A DNA stretch of 64,000 bases, taken from positions 51,192,841 to 51,256,840 of the forward strand of contig NC_088206.1 in the NCBI RefSeq assembly GCF_037126465.1, given 5' to 3'. Positions 49,757-59,665 of the stretch are shown piece by piece. The notes below the pieces were generated by a model. That model worked only from the letters and a program-made list of their open reading frames with translations, made no database searches and was not told the DNA's origin. Origin of the DNA: Ornithodoros turicata. Its lineage: Eukaryota > Arthropoda > Arachnida > Ixodida > Argasidae. The translations under genes were made by a program, and so were the position numbers. Position 1 is the stretch's first letter. Each line of letters starts with the position of its first letter.

Positions 49757-50749
49757 GTTGCGTATTTCGAAACCCTGACCGATACAGAAGGGCGGCGGCG
49801 GCGGCGGCGGAAAACCCTGAAAACCCGATGCGTTGCGTTGGCGGCGCAGGACGCTGCTGACATGATGGCGGCTGTAGGCGGTGTTACGTTTTGTGGTGTT
49901 GGGACAGATGGGATGAGTGAAAAGAAACAGATAGATTTGGCTTGCTGGTTGAGTACGTGTTAAGTAACGCGCGAGTTCTTCCAACATTTATGCTCCTTGT
50001 GGTTGAAAGCGAGAGTCCGCAGAGAGCCGGTGTTTTCAATGTATGTGAGCGATGTTGTGCTGCTACTTGGATGGTTGTTGGCATTAATACACGGCATGGA
50101 AGTTGAAAATGTTCGAATGTAAAAGTGGGACAGAAACTGAAAATAGGTCCTTGCGGCGTGTAGAGAAGTTTGAAGTGAATCTGCAAAAGCAAAGTCTCCG
50201 TACTGAAGTCTGTGCGTAGAGCCTGCACAAGGACTGTGTGTGTGGTTCTGATTAGAGTCACTAATAGTGACTCTAGTTCTGACGTTTTCAGGTTATATTC
50301 TTTTTGGCTATTTTTCTCTCGCAGGGAAAGTTGCATGTAGTGGTCTTGAGCGTCAAATCCAAATAATGTGCACCCAGTTTAGTTCATGATTGAAACGTGA
50401 TTGAATTCAGGGCGATACTTTGTTTAACACGAACTCTTCAGACTCTGGGGTGGAGTCGGGTATAACACGTAATCAGGCTGTATCTATGGTGCATTTCAGT
50501 GCACTTCATGTATCTTTCTGACCAATATTTATAAGCTTTTATGACCATAGTGTTGATACAGCTTGCTTTTGTGGTTTCATGTTGGCAAAAAGTCAAGTAC
50601 ACTTGCCTTTCATTATTAAATGTTGTGGATAACTGTACACAGTATGACAAAGAATGTACGCAGGTTTTTCTATTGCTATATTTTGTCTTTTATTCAGTGT
50701 TTCTGACTGCTAACAGGGAAGTATCGGTCAGGGTTTCAAAATACGCAAC
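49757..50749. mobile_element. 993-bp TIR element with an unassigned 150-codon ORF
   Basis: GTTGCGTATTTCGAAACCCT at the left pairs with the right end, which carries AGGGTTTCAAAATACGCAAC; one mismatch is seen in about 29 bp. A (GGC)n run lies near the left end (49792-49811). The minus-strand ORF 50336-49884 has no motif I recognise and may be chance. No clear TSD. Confidence 0.6.
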
Positions 50750-51844
50750 AGGTAACTGTGGCCTGAATGTGAGGAAACATTATGCATAATATACACATGC
50801 ATACCTAAAGATAGCAAGTGGACCAAAATAGCAAGACTAAAACGAATGAAAAGCATACTTCTACAAAAGCTACCAGTAAAATCAAAAACAATAATGAAGT
50901 CAGTATCACTGCATTAGTCATCTTATGATGAGGAATAGCAATCACATTATTTGTTTTCTGGAGAGAGAAGGGATGCTTTGACGAGTTGACCATTTAGGTA
51001 TAGCTGCTTGCACAGTCCCTTGATAGCTTCCTGGTCATGCAGCTCTGGCGAAAAGTTGGCCGAGGGACAAAAGGCGCCGCGTGGAGGCGCCGCGATCGGA
51101 ACCCGGGAGAAGTCACCGCGTGAGCTAGCTGTGGAAGTGGTAGATGCGTTGTTGCTTTTGCGTTTTTCCTAACTTCCTACAACGAAATTATCTGTTGCGA
51201 TCAATTCCTGCTAAGTTGCTAAGTTGGAGCAGCTGTGATGTGAATTATCGTTTTCTGTTTGACTTTATTCTATGCGGAAAGCTGCTGCAGATCGCTGCGA
51301 GTGACATCGACGTATTGTCGCGAGTCTCTGATCTTCGTAACCCTCAACGGTAAATTCTGGCACGGTTTATGTGCATCTTGCCCGGCGGTAAGATGTCCCG
51401 TACTTTGTTACGCGTACAGAGACGTTCCACGATAAATCGCGGACAGTTACTGCGCGCACGACAGCGTAGTAATTGACGCGGTCGGCCGCTCGCGATCACA
51501 TGATATATTGCATATGCCTTTTTGTTTGTTGCAATACGGGTATAAAAAATACCAACCCGATAGGGATTCCACTTCTGGGCTAATCAGGCACTTCTTGTCA
51601 TGGTGAGAGATCACGAAAATGCACAAAGCGAAGGGACAATGTACAGTCACTAAATGTACTGCACTTGTTGGCATGCCAGGGGACAAATCGAGCTCAAAAG
51701 CCCAAATGCTTGAGCAATTCTCTGCGAGATTCTATCAGCAAGAGTACTGAGTAGTCAATGCCCCCTTATGCCGCAACCCGAGCTATAATTATCTTCCCTG
51801 TTTTTATTTTATTCATCTCATTCGTGGTGGTGCCAGTGTGGTCT
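50750..51844. other. no recognisable gene
   Basis: AT-rich sequence with a GC-rich patch at 51050-51120 (GGCGCCGCGTGGAGGCGCC is a small palindrome). Short ORFs only. Confidence 0.35.
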
Positions 51845-51852
51845 CCACAATG

Positions 51853-52727
51853 CAGAGGTGGAGAAATTACTTTTATTTTGTAATGCATTACCATTACTCA
51901 TTACTTGTATAAAAACTAATGCATTACATTACTCATTACTTTTTGGATATTAGTAATGCATTAGTAATGCCATTATTTTAACGAAGTAATGGCATTACTC
52001 TGGCATTACATTTACGTTTTAGGGCATAAGCTTCATAGGCGCTATGCATAAGTTTTTTCCTTGCTTTTTTTTTTTTGCTATAGGCAATAACCACACGAGT
52101 ATCCCCAAATCGGTGCCACTAAATCCCCACAGAAGCGAGTCTGACATGCAAAAACTATACATAAGATTTAGTGCAGATGATGCCTTTTCTAGCATTATGA
52201 AGCCGGCGGATGAAGCTCAGCCTACAGTTCTGTCCTAGCAGAGAAACTACCTCTGACAGCATAAGAGAAACTAACACGGTACCATACCAAAACAGTGAAT
52301 CCCTACAGAAATTGTTACGTGTTATCCTCACAGAGGCTATGTTTCTATTTCATTGATTTTCCTTTAGTCCAAATGCGCACAGGAGAAAATCGGTGATATC
52401 ACCATGTAGACACTTGTGACACACACCGCCAACTGTTGAACTCTTGCAGAATTCCCCAAGGCTGCGCCTTTCTCTTTCCTTGTTGCCCTGTGCTCATTGT
52501 TAAAGGCGGGTTGAAGAAAATTTGGATGTTCCCAATCTTCACGTGGCGCAATGAACATTCGACAAAAGTAATGAGTAATGCCACCCTGCATTACTCAGTC
52601 GAAATGTAATGCATTACCATTACTCATTACTTGCTGGCAAAATGTAATTCATTACCATTACTCATTACTCAAAAGTAATGCATTACCGGTAATGCATTAC
52701 TTTGTAATGCATTACTCCCCACCTCTG
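51853..52727. mobile_element. GTAATGCATTAC-word element with 8-bp TSD
   Basis: A perfect 8-bp duplication CCACAATG (51845-51852, 52728-52735) flanks TIRs CAGAGGTGGAGAAATTAC and the complement of CAGAGGTGGGGAGTAATG. Subterminal zones are runs of GTAATGCATTACCATTACTC words; the centre is unique and non-coding. hAT-like by TSD. Confidence 0.88.
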
Positions 52728-52787
52728 CCACAATGTGAGCTTCTCATTGATTACGCAGGAGTAAGCCTCATGCTGAAGCATTTGGGT

Positions 52788-52803
52788 GGCCCTGAAAAGG
52801 GCC
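52788..52803 (-). promoter_or_regulatory. histone-mRNA-type 3' stem-loop, copy 2
   Basis: Minus strand GGCCCTTTTCAGGGCC with CAAAAC upstream and ACCCA downstream. Similarity to copy 1 extends a little further (AAGAACA on one side, AATGCTT on the other), so both derive from one source. About 1.05 kb downstream of the BEN-domain remnant. Confidence 0.7.
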
Positions 52804-52859
52804 GTTTTGTGTTCTTGTATTGGGTGGTCTCCCTTGCAAAAATTTTTTTGGACATGCTT

Positions 52860-53105
52860 TAGAATTCCAATTGAAAAAAGTCAAAAGAGGCAATTGAAAT
52901 TCAGTAGAATTGCTTTTGAATTTATTTGGAAAAACGTTTGGAACTTCTTTTGACTCCATTTGGTTATTTCGGACGGACTTCCTTTTGACATTTGTCAAAA
53001 GAATCTCTTTTGAACTTCTGCAATTGCCATTCAATTGACACTTTTATGACTTCAATTGGTCATTCTTTTGACACCTATTTGCCATTCATTTGATTTTCTT
53101 TTGAC
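52860..53105. repeat. CAATTGAA/TTTTGAC-word repeat
   Basis: A dense series of degenerate CAATTG, TCAAAAGA and TCTTTTGAC words. Architecture is like the other word-rich elements, but I could not define TIRs or a TSD. Confidence 0.5.
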
Positions 53106-53521
53106 ATAATGCACAAATTTACCTCGTTGGCCCCCATATAACACCCAGTACCCCTGGTATTCACGACAAAGAAGTCATCTGTTAGTGATAATACACATAA
53201 TTTATTACGGGTGATTATTCCATTTTCGAAAGCATGGACACAACACTCTCCTTGATCTCTTGCAGACTTGTTGTTTTCTTGCATCTGCATGGTGCAAAAG
53301 AAGTGCAGATTACTATCTTGGTCTACTTCTGGCAGTCCAGATGCAACTCTTAGAACATGGTTGTTGCTGCCAATGGCACTGCAAAAGTGTGCCACATGAA
53401 TGTGATGCATCCAGCAAGCCAAATCGCGAGGTTGACACCAGCAGTAACCAGCTACTTCATGTAGACAAAGCCAGAGTTTGGCCAAATCAAAAGCAGCCGG
53501 ACATTTTCTGTATGGAACCAC
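53075..53521 (-). other. unassigned 148-codon open frame
   Basis: Cysteine- and histidine-rich in places (YCWCQPRDLACWMHHIHVAH) but no domain I know; the tail overlaps the word repeat. Antisense frames are open too. It may be a decayed exon of the adjacent minus-strand BEN gene or chance. Confidence 0.2.
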
Positions 53522-53855
53522 AACTCAACAATGAATTTTAGAATCAATAGCCTCACACTCCAGAGCAGCAAGCTTACTTACAACAGCCTAAGCTAAGAGT
53601 TCAAAATGGTCCGCATTCCCAATATGCAGGACGGGGTGATCCACATAAGGGGGCCATTCTATGCCAAATGTCTCAGGCGTGAATTCGACCCTCACTGTGG
53701 TGCAAAAATACACAGTTTTGTTATGAGATGTGAGCACTACGGTTTAATTTTTTGTCTTCAAATTCTCTGTTGAAATCATCGAAATTGGACGGGTACCCTA
53801 GTCAAAAACTAATGGTGCTGAAAAGAAAGATATCAATGATGGTCGAATTCACGTC

Positions 53856-54604
53856 TAGCACGCTTGGCATGGAATGATCAGTGTTTGTTGGTTCTCGTCC
53901 AATTTACCTTCCTCACCATTAAAAAGAATGAAAAGTGACCCACGGCTATAATCTGTGATGCCAAGAACGTGTTGCAAAGTGTCACTGGCTCGACACATGC
54001 AGAACTTGAATGCCAATGGACGTGCAGTAATGAAGACAGAAAGGGGTCCTTACCCAGAACTGCTTCACGCCGTGTCTCATCCGCTGCAGGTTTCAGAGTA
54101 GCATCTTTGTGGGCGTTGCGTTGTATCCCATATGAAGTTTGACCAATCATCTCCTCAGGAGAAAACACTGCCCAAATGAGGGCATGGGCCAGCCTGCAAA
54201 TTAAAGAGCATGTCAAGAAATGGAACAATGAAACTTGATACCAAAAGAGAAAAATGGGCGAATTGGGCAAGAGAGATAGCTATGCTAATGCAGTCGTACC
54301 TTGTCCTATCCCCTTTGCAGCTCCTCTCTGAAGAACACCGGCGTCCTAACACCTAAGCCGATGTCCAGCTGCATAGAAAAGAGGTATTACACGAATTATC
54401 CTGCAAACAGTTAACTACCAATGATATATCTTTCAAGCACACTCTTACGGCTCATCCGCACTTACCAAACACAAATAAAATATCAAAATCTGAGTTCCGC
54501 AGGTGAGACGAACATTACCATTGGTGCTGCTGTAACAGCAGCAGCGCTCTGGTTGGAGGCAGTCTGCATTAGATTTTCCATTTGATCCACCGTGTTGGTC
54601 ATGA
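53856..54604 (-). pseudogene. BEN-domain gene fragment
   Basis: Exons with consensus splice sites: 54604-54519 (VDQMENLMQTASNQSAAAV), 54368-54300 (DIGLGVRTPVFFREEL), 54193-54054 (LAHALIWAVFSPEEMIGQTS and NAHKDATLKPAADETRREAV) and a terminal piece to the TAG at 53858. The middle two match the BEN layout: glycine-rich start, LARALL-type helix, PEE, basic/KP region. BEN domains are DNA-binding modules in chromatin factors and some transposons. Exon 2 runs into TAG in its starting frame; only a one-base shift gives GDRTR and the correct phase for exon 3, so an indel has broken it. It lies on the same strand as the P-element gene, but there is no evidence the two were one gene. Confidence 0.6.
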
Positions 54605-54672
54605 CTGAAAATAAGTACCTGCTACATGCCTGTCACAACATATGTAAAAAAAAAAAGCCAGCTTACCACAAT

Positions 54673-55118
54673 GGCATCAGTAGTGAGACTTAGCTCGTTA
54701 ATTAAGACTTGTTCGGTCAGGTTTCTGTGCAAAATTCATGCTGGGGTATCTTCACGTTGGAATGGCATCAGTAGTGAGACCTGGCTTATGTTGGGTCAGG
54801 TTTCGGTGCACAATTCATGCCGGGGTATCTTCACGTTGGAACGGCATCAGTAGTGAGACTTAGCTTATTTATTCGGTCAGGTTTCCGTGCCAAATTCATG
54901 CTGGGGTATCTTCACGTTGGAATGGCATCAGTAGTGGGACCTGGCTTATGTCGGGTCAGGTTTCGGTGCACAATTCATGCCGGGGTATCTTCACGTTGGA
55001 ACGGCATCAGTAGTGAGACTTAGCTTATGTGTTCGGTCAGGTTTGTGTGCCAAATTCATGATGGGGTATCTTCACGTTGGAATGGCATCAGTAGTGAGAC
55101 CTGGCTTATGTTGGGTCA
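54673..55118. repeat. two-unit higher-order minisatellite
   Basis: Units start GGCATCAGTAGTG at 54673, 54764, 54843, 54924, 55003 and 55084. Type A (about 81 bp, AGACTTAGCTTA) alternates with type B (79 bp, ACCTGGCTTATG), giving an A-B-A-B-A-B(partial) order. All share TTCATGCYGGGGTATCTTCA. It lies where the P-element gene breaks off. Confidence 0.88.
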
Positions 55119-55149
55119 ACATGACGACAAAAGTCATAAGATAACTTGC

Positions 55150-56383
55150 CTCTTCGTTCCCTCTCCTGCATTCCTTTCATCTTTTCTCGCAGCAGGTCAA
55201 ATATGCTTGAGTCAAACCCAAAATCTGCTTTTACGTTGCGCATGTAGCCGTAAATAAGCCGTGGAGAAGGGAGCGGCGAGTAGTCGTTCTCTCGGAGGAA
55301 GACGTAGACGGCTGTTGACTTTATCTTCAGGAGGAGGCTGTCGTAGACCCATTCAGCAGTGTACCTACATGCATGATGTTATTGCATGGTTTGTGGCTTC
55401 TATTTCAATGAACATAAATGAACAACTTGTACCTCATTGCAGATGGGGTCTTTGCACAGGCTTTCTTGAGGCTTTGGTCCAGTATGAGCATTCTGCCTGG
55501 TAGAAAGCTTCGCTACTGCAGCAACCTTGTCGTGAGATGAGTGTTTGGTTGCGCAGGTCTTCTTCTGTTCCGCTAGCTTCTTCTGAAGCGCCCGCACCTT
55601 CTTTAGTGTGGTCCACAGCTTTGTCTTTAAATGCTCAAATTCAGCTTTGGAGCAGATTTCCGTATCTGTCTGGCATGACTGGTCTGAAATACCAAAGTGT
55701 CTGTTTTAAAACTAACTGCGTGTTCACCAAAAGCATGTTCTTACCAGTCATGTTAGATGGATGCTTCGTACCGGCTCGGACGTCGTAGGAATCATCTCCT
55801 GCAAAAAGACACCAGATAGCAGTCAGCACGGGGCCAAGCATGGTTCTTGTTACCGGCTCGCAAGGAAAAGGAAACGAACAAGCTCTTGGCCACATCGCGT
55901 ACCTGTGTCTGCAACTGCCTGTGTCTCGTGAGTGCCTAGCAGGGAACTCTCAGGTGCAGCAGACGGTGGCGTGGACGCTGTGTTCGTCGTTGGAGTCGAC
56001 GGCGCACGCTTTCTTTTCACCGGGCCGTTTCCTTGGGCTCGTTGTCTGACGGAGCGGCTTCGCGGTTTCGGCGTGCTCAAGTACGACGGACAGCCATCGA
56101 ATATGCGTGGTACCGCATCTTCCCGAAGCTTTGGTTTGCCACGCTTGTGCAGCACAACCTCGCCGTTGATGATGAAATGCCACACGACGTCGGACTTGTC
56201 GAAATGCTTCTCGCAGACACGTGTGTGAGGCGAGTCGAACGTGAACCGCCCACTTTCAATGCGAGGAATGGCACGTTTCCACTTCTCACGCTTGTCGGGA
56301 TACGCAGGAAACGCGAACATGGACACCTTGTCACCTCCAGCATACCCAGAACGGCATTTGGTAACACAGCATGTTTCTGGCAT
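55150..56383 (-). pseudogene. P-element-type transposase, THAP domain and N-terminal half
   Basis: ATG 56383. Exon 1 (to 55903) encodes a THAP finger: CCVTKCRSGY, MFAFPAYPDKREKWKRAI and VCEKHFDKSDVV, then a basic serine-rich linker. Exon 2 is 55798-55745 and exon 3 starts at 55683; phases join perfectly. Exon 3 encodes a leucine-rich coiled coil (TLKKVRALQKKLAEQKK), then the P-family segment RYTAEWVYDSLLLKIKS and LPSPRLIYGYMRNVKADFGF. Two in-frame stops (TAG, TAA near 55400 and 55380) interrupt it. After KGMQERERRG there is a GC-type donor (AGAG/GCAAGT) or a mutated GT. The RNase H-like catalytic domain and GTP-binding part are absent, replaced by the minisatellite. It is a dead P-superfamily (THAP9-like) copy. 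Confidence 0.82.
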
Positions 56384-57143
56384 GCTGCTAGCACACAGTT
56401 ATCGTGTGACAACAGCCGAAACACATGTACTGCAATGGGAGACGCAGGCGTTTCTCTCCCGGGTTCCGATGGCAACGCCACCACGCGGGCGCTTCGGTCC
56501 CTGGGCGAAGCTCCCCCATAGTTACGGAGGAGCTGCGTGACCAGAAAGCTATCAAGGGACCGTGCTACTTGTGTCTCACTTGATATCACCCAACCAGAAC
56601 TGACCCATTTTTGTCACACAATTATTCCTGAGATGTTTCTTTTCTCATTTGAAGTGCTAGAACTGAACGAAAGTATTAATTACGTTACTTGTTGTAGATT
56701 AGTTCATTATTACGCAGCTCAGCAAGACATTACTTTGGTAACTTTGTGGTTTGCAAATGCCCACGTTCCATGAGGAATATTGAAACCGGCCCAGACTTGA
56801 TCCCGTTTGGTATTGCTGGTTCTGCTGAAGCTATCCTCCAAAATTTGGACGGCATTGTTGGAAGACATCTGCTCCTGAGCACTAAAGTTATGAAAGTTCT
56901 CTCTCTCTCTCTTTTATCGGTCATGATGTACTTTGCAAACTTGGCTGCTCTCTGGTGGCGTCCAGCGTCCATGAAAACAAAGTACAGGCCACTGCTCAGC
57001 ATGGAGCGAACACTAAGAGCTGTTGCGCTGAGAGTGCGCGCTCGTTTTGAGAGACGCTCACTTCAGCCAGTAGGAAGAGTCTCCTCTGCTGGAACTGCTT
57101 TTGTTTTCCCCTTTGCTACGGGTACCAAAGAGGAAAAGAAAAA
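56384..57143. other. upstream of the P-element gene; no recognisable gene
   Basis: Several overlapping ORFs (for example 168 codons from 56746, plus) without known motifs. A microsatellite-like CTCTCTCTCT sits near 56901. I could not locate P-element terminal repeats. Confidence 0.3.
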
Positions 57144-57315
57144 CAGGGTATATATACACTATGTCACTGCTGTCCCCCTTTTCGGCTTTTCGCGATGCAA
57201 CAAGCTTTCTATTGAAGAATATGCTGATGCTGAAGAAATGATGCTGAAATAGAAAGCTTGTTGCATCGCGAAAAGCCGGGAACGAGGGAGAGCAGTGACA
57301 TAGTGTATATACTCT
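57144..57315. mobile_element. 172-bp foldback MITE
   Basis: CAGGGTATATATACACTATG at the left pairs with CATAGTGTATATACTCTG at the right. Inward, GATGCAACAAGCTTTCTA pairs with TAGAAAGCTTGTTGCATC. Near-complete hairpin; non-coding. Confidence 0.75.
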
Positions 57316-57484
57316 GTTCTGAAATTGTAAGCAAAAACCATTGCTTCTACGACGAAGGTATAAAAAAGACAGAGTGTTCCTACAGGATGTGACTTTCTGT
57401 CTAAACAGGATCTCACCTTCCACTACCTCTAGTACGATGTTCGCCACAAATACATAGTACACCGCGACTTTTGTTTGTCAAGCG

Positions 57485-58460
57485 CAGGGTGTCGGAGCGC
57501 GAAAACCGGAACGAAAAAAAAAAAAAAACTGCGACTTTGGTGCGAACCGAAACGGAATCGAAACCGTATACGTTTTTTTCCCTCAGGAGGGAAACCGAAA
57601 AATTTATTTAACGCTTTTCGCTCAAAGCAAAAACTTCGCCGGTTTGGACTACGAGTAGGCGAATGAAATTTTCGTCGTGTGTTCTGAAGTCATGCCATGG
57701 ATACTTTACGAGGGTTACTGTTACGGTGCAATGTATGTCGGTATACTATGACCCTTACGCTCCCTTTGTAACGTTTTATCGTTCGCGCACATAGACTTAG
57801 ATGTACATGTGACCGATTGTGACTCTCTACCAATGTGCGACCCAAGGGTGCTGCGAAACGGCTTCTCTATCGGTAATCTCGCGCAACGCGTCCCTTGTTT
57901 GAGAGCAGCGAAGTTGAATACATGTACGTATTCGCGAGGCAAGCGCGTGCGAAGTGGTGCCTCTTTTGTGGACAGGGCACGAAGAAAAGAAAACGGAGCC
58001 GTCGAGCGCGTTTGTGAGTGAAGGTGTTCCTCGATTTGCGTCGTACTCGTGCGGTAGTGCTTTCTGGCGAGCAAGCAGCAACAGGCATTCGGATAGGACG
58101 CTATCGCACCAATCCAGCAAGAACGTACTGTACGTATGACATCACGACAAACAAGTCCGTCTGTATCATGCGCTTCAAGAAAAGAGAAAGCCTATTTGAA
58201 CAGACAGTCACCTACAGGAACCAGGAGCTACTAATTTCACTGCTGCCTATTAATATTAAATACGATGTATGCATATCAACGGGTTTACATTTTGCAGCAT
58301 TGATTTTTTTTCTGGGAATGAATATGTCCACCAGAAGCGGAACCGGTTAAAGCCGGTATGAACCGTTATTTTTTTGCTCCGGAGCAGAACCGGTACCGGA
58401 CCGTTTATGATAGAACCGAAACGAAAACCGGAACGAAAAACATTTCGGTTCGACACCCTG
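57485..58460. mobile_element. 976-bp hAT-like element with 8-bp TSD and CGAAACCGG words
   Basis: A perfect 8-bp duplication GTCAAGCG (57477-57484, 58461-58468) flanks ends CAGGGTGTCGGAGCG and the complement of CAGGGTGTCGAACCG. Subterminal GAACCGGAACCG words resemble those at 49094-49737, though the terminal bases differ. Internal ORFs (117 codons at most) are unrecognised. Confidence 0.88.
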
Positions 58461-58468
58461 GTCAAGCG

Positions 58469-59478
58469 ACTCGATTACATGTTACGAGGTATATAAGGAG
58501 ATGTTCTTCAGCTTGCATAATTTGATGTCAAGCATTGGCTTAGGTATCTGATTGATTTTCCAAATACTCTGCATCTATTAGTACAAGACGCTGTTTGCGG
58601 AAATGGCGTCTGAAACAAAATTTCAGCATGAGTATGGAAGGATTTGCGTGACTTTCAGAGCGTGTATCACGATGGTCAGTGTGTCGCGCCCAAAACGTAT
58701 ACATTGTGCACCAGTGTATCACTGCGTTATACGACAAGCGCAATCATATTGAGTTGTACAACAATGGCGTGTAAAAGAAATCCTGCAGCCAAAATTTTAG
58801 CAGCCTTCTACCATGACTCAAAACGGCAGATAAGCCGAGTGACCTTTCCTTGGAACGCATTGAAACACTGCCTTTACCACAACATTCCAAAACGCGAACT
58901 CGTCCGTCCGTCGTAATCATATCTCCGAAGCGTGACGTATCAGCACGCCCACATTTTACCCTCTCTCCCTCCGTATCTGCCATCTGCCATTGATTGCTTC
59001 AATTTCGGCCATCGCAGGAACTCCTTGGCGTTTTCAGGTGCTCTTTGCACATGGGGTCACATGGCCGTGAGGGCGCAAGAAGCGGCAGCGGGCCGAGCCC
59101 TTGGTAGCCACCTGTCGGCAGGCCCATCGTCACGACCCGGTTTCAGTCGCCGTTCAGCACACCATTCATTCTAGCTCACCATACGCCCACTGTGACACAT
59201 GTGCAAAGGGTGCAGGACACGGAAATGTACTCGTGCGGTAGTTGAATTCGTATATGTGCACGAGTGGGGCAACAGAAAGTTTTTTCTACATTGGAATTAT
59301 GAATAACTTACTAGTACACACACAAACCATGCCCATGTTGTAAACTTTTTCTGTTTACGATCGTACCTCTACTACCAACACCCAGGATCGCTCGCGCTTC
59401 TTGCTGGTAGCCTTGCCGATGGGTCTGATTTGGTCTTTTCGCTTGTTTTGCTACCAGTTTAGATATTCCTTGGTATCA
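58469..59478. other. no recognisable gene
   Basis: Only short ORFs, none with a known domain; no TIRs or tandem repeats were defined. Confidence 0.35.
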
Positions 59479-59665
59479 TTGCAGCAACGTTGCAAAGCTA
59501 ATTTAAACATTGTGGCAATGTTGGAGCAATGTTCGCGTGTAACGTTACTAGGATATGGCTTCAAAAGGACATTAGCCACGTTTTGACAACGTTTGGCGGC
59601 AACATTGCAACAATGTTCCGGCAACATTTTGTGTTACTAATGTTCCGGTGACATTTCAGAGTGTG
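59479..59665. repeat. AACGTTGCAACATTG-word repeat
   Basis: Dense degenerate words GCAACGTTGC, CAACATTGCAACAATGTT and ACATTGTGGCAATGTTGG. Same style as the other word-rich elements. No TIRs or TSD were defined. Confidence 0.55.

Noticed and set aside
49884..50336. A host gene encoded by the 150-codon minus-strand ORF
   Set aside because: No recognisable motif, no splice context, and it lies inside a TIR-bounded element.
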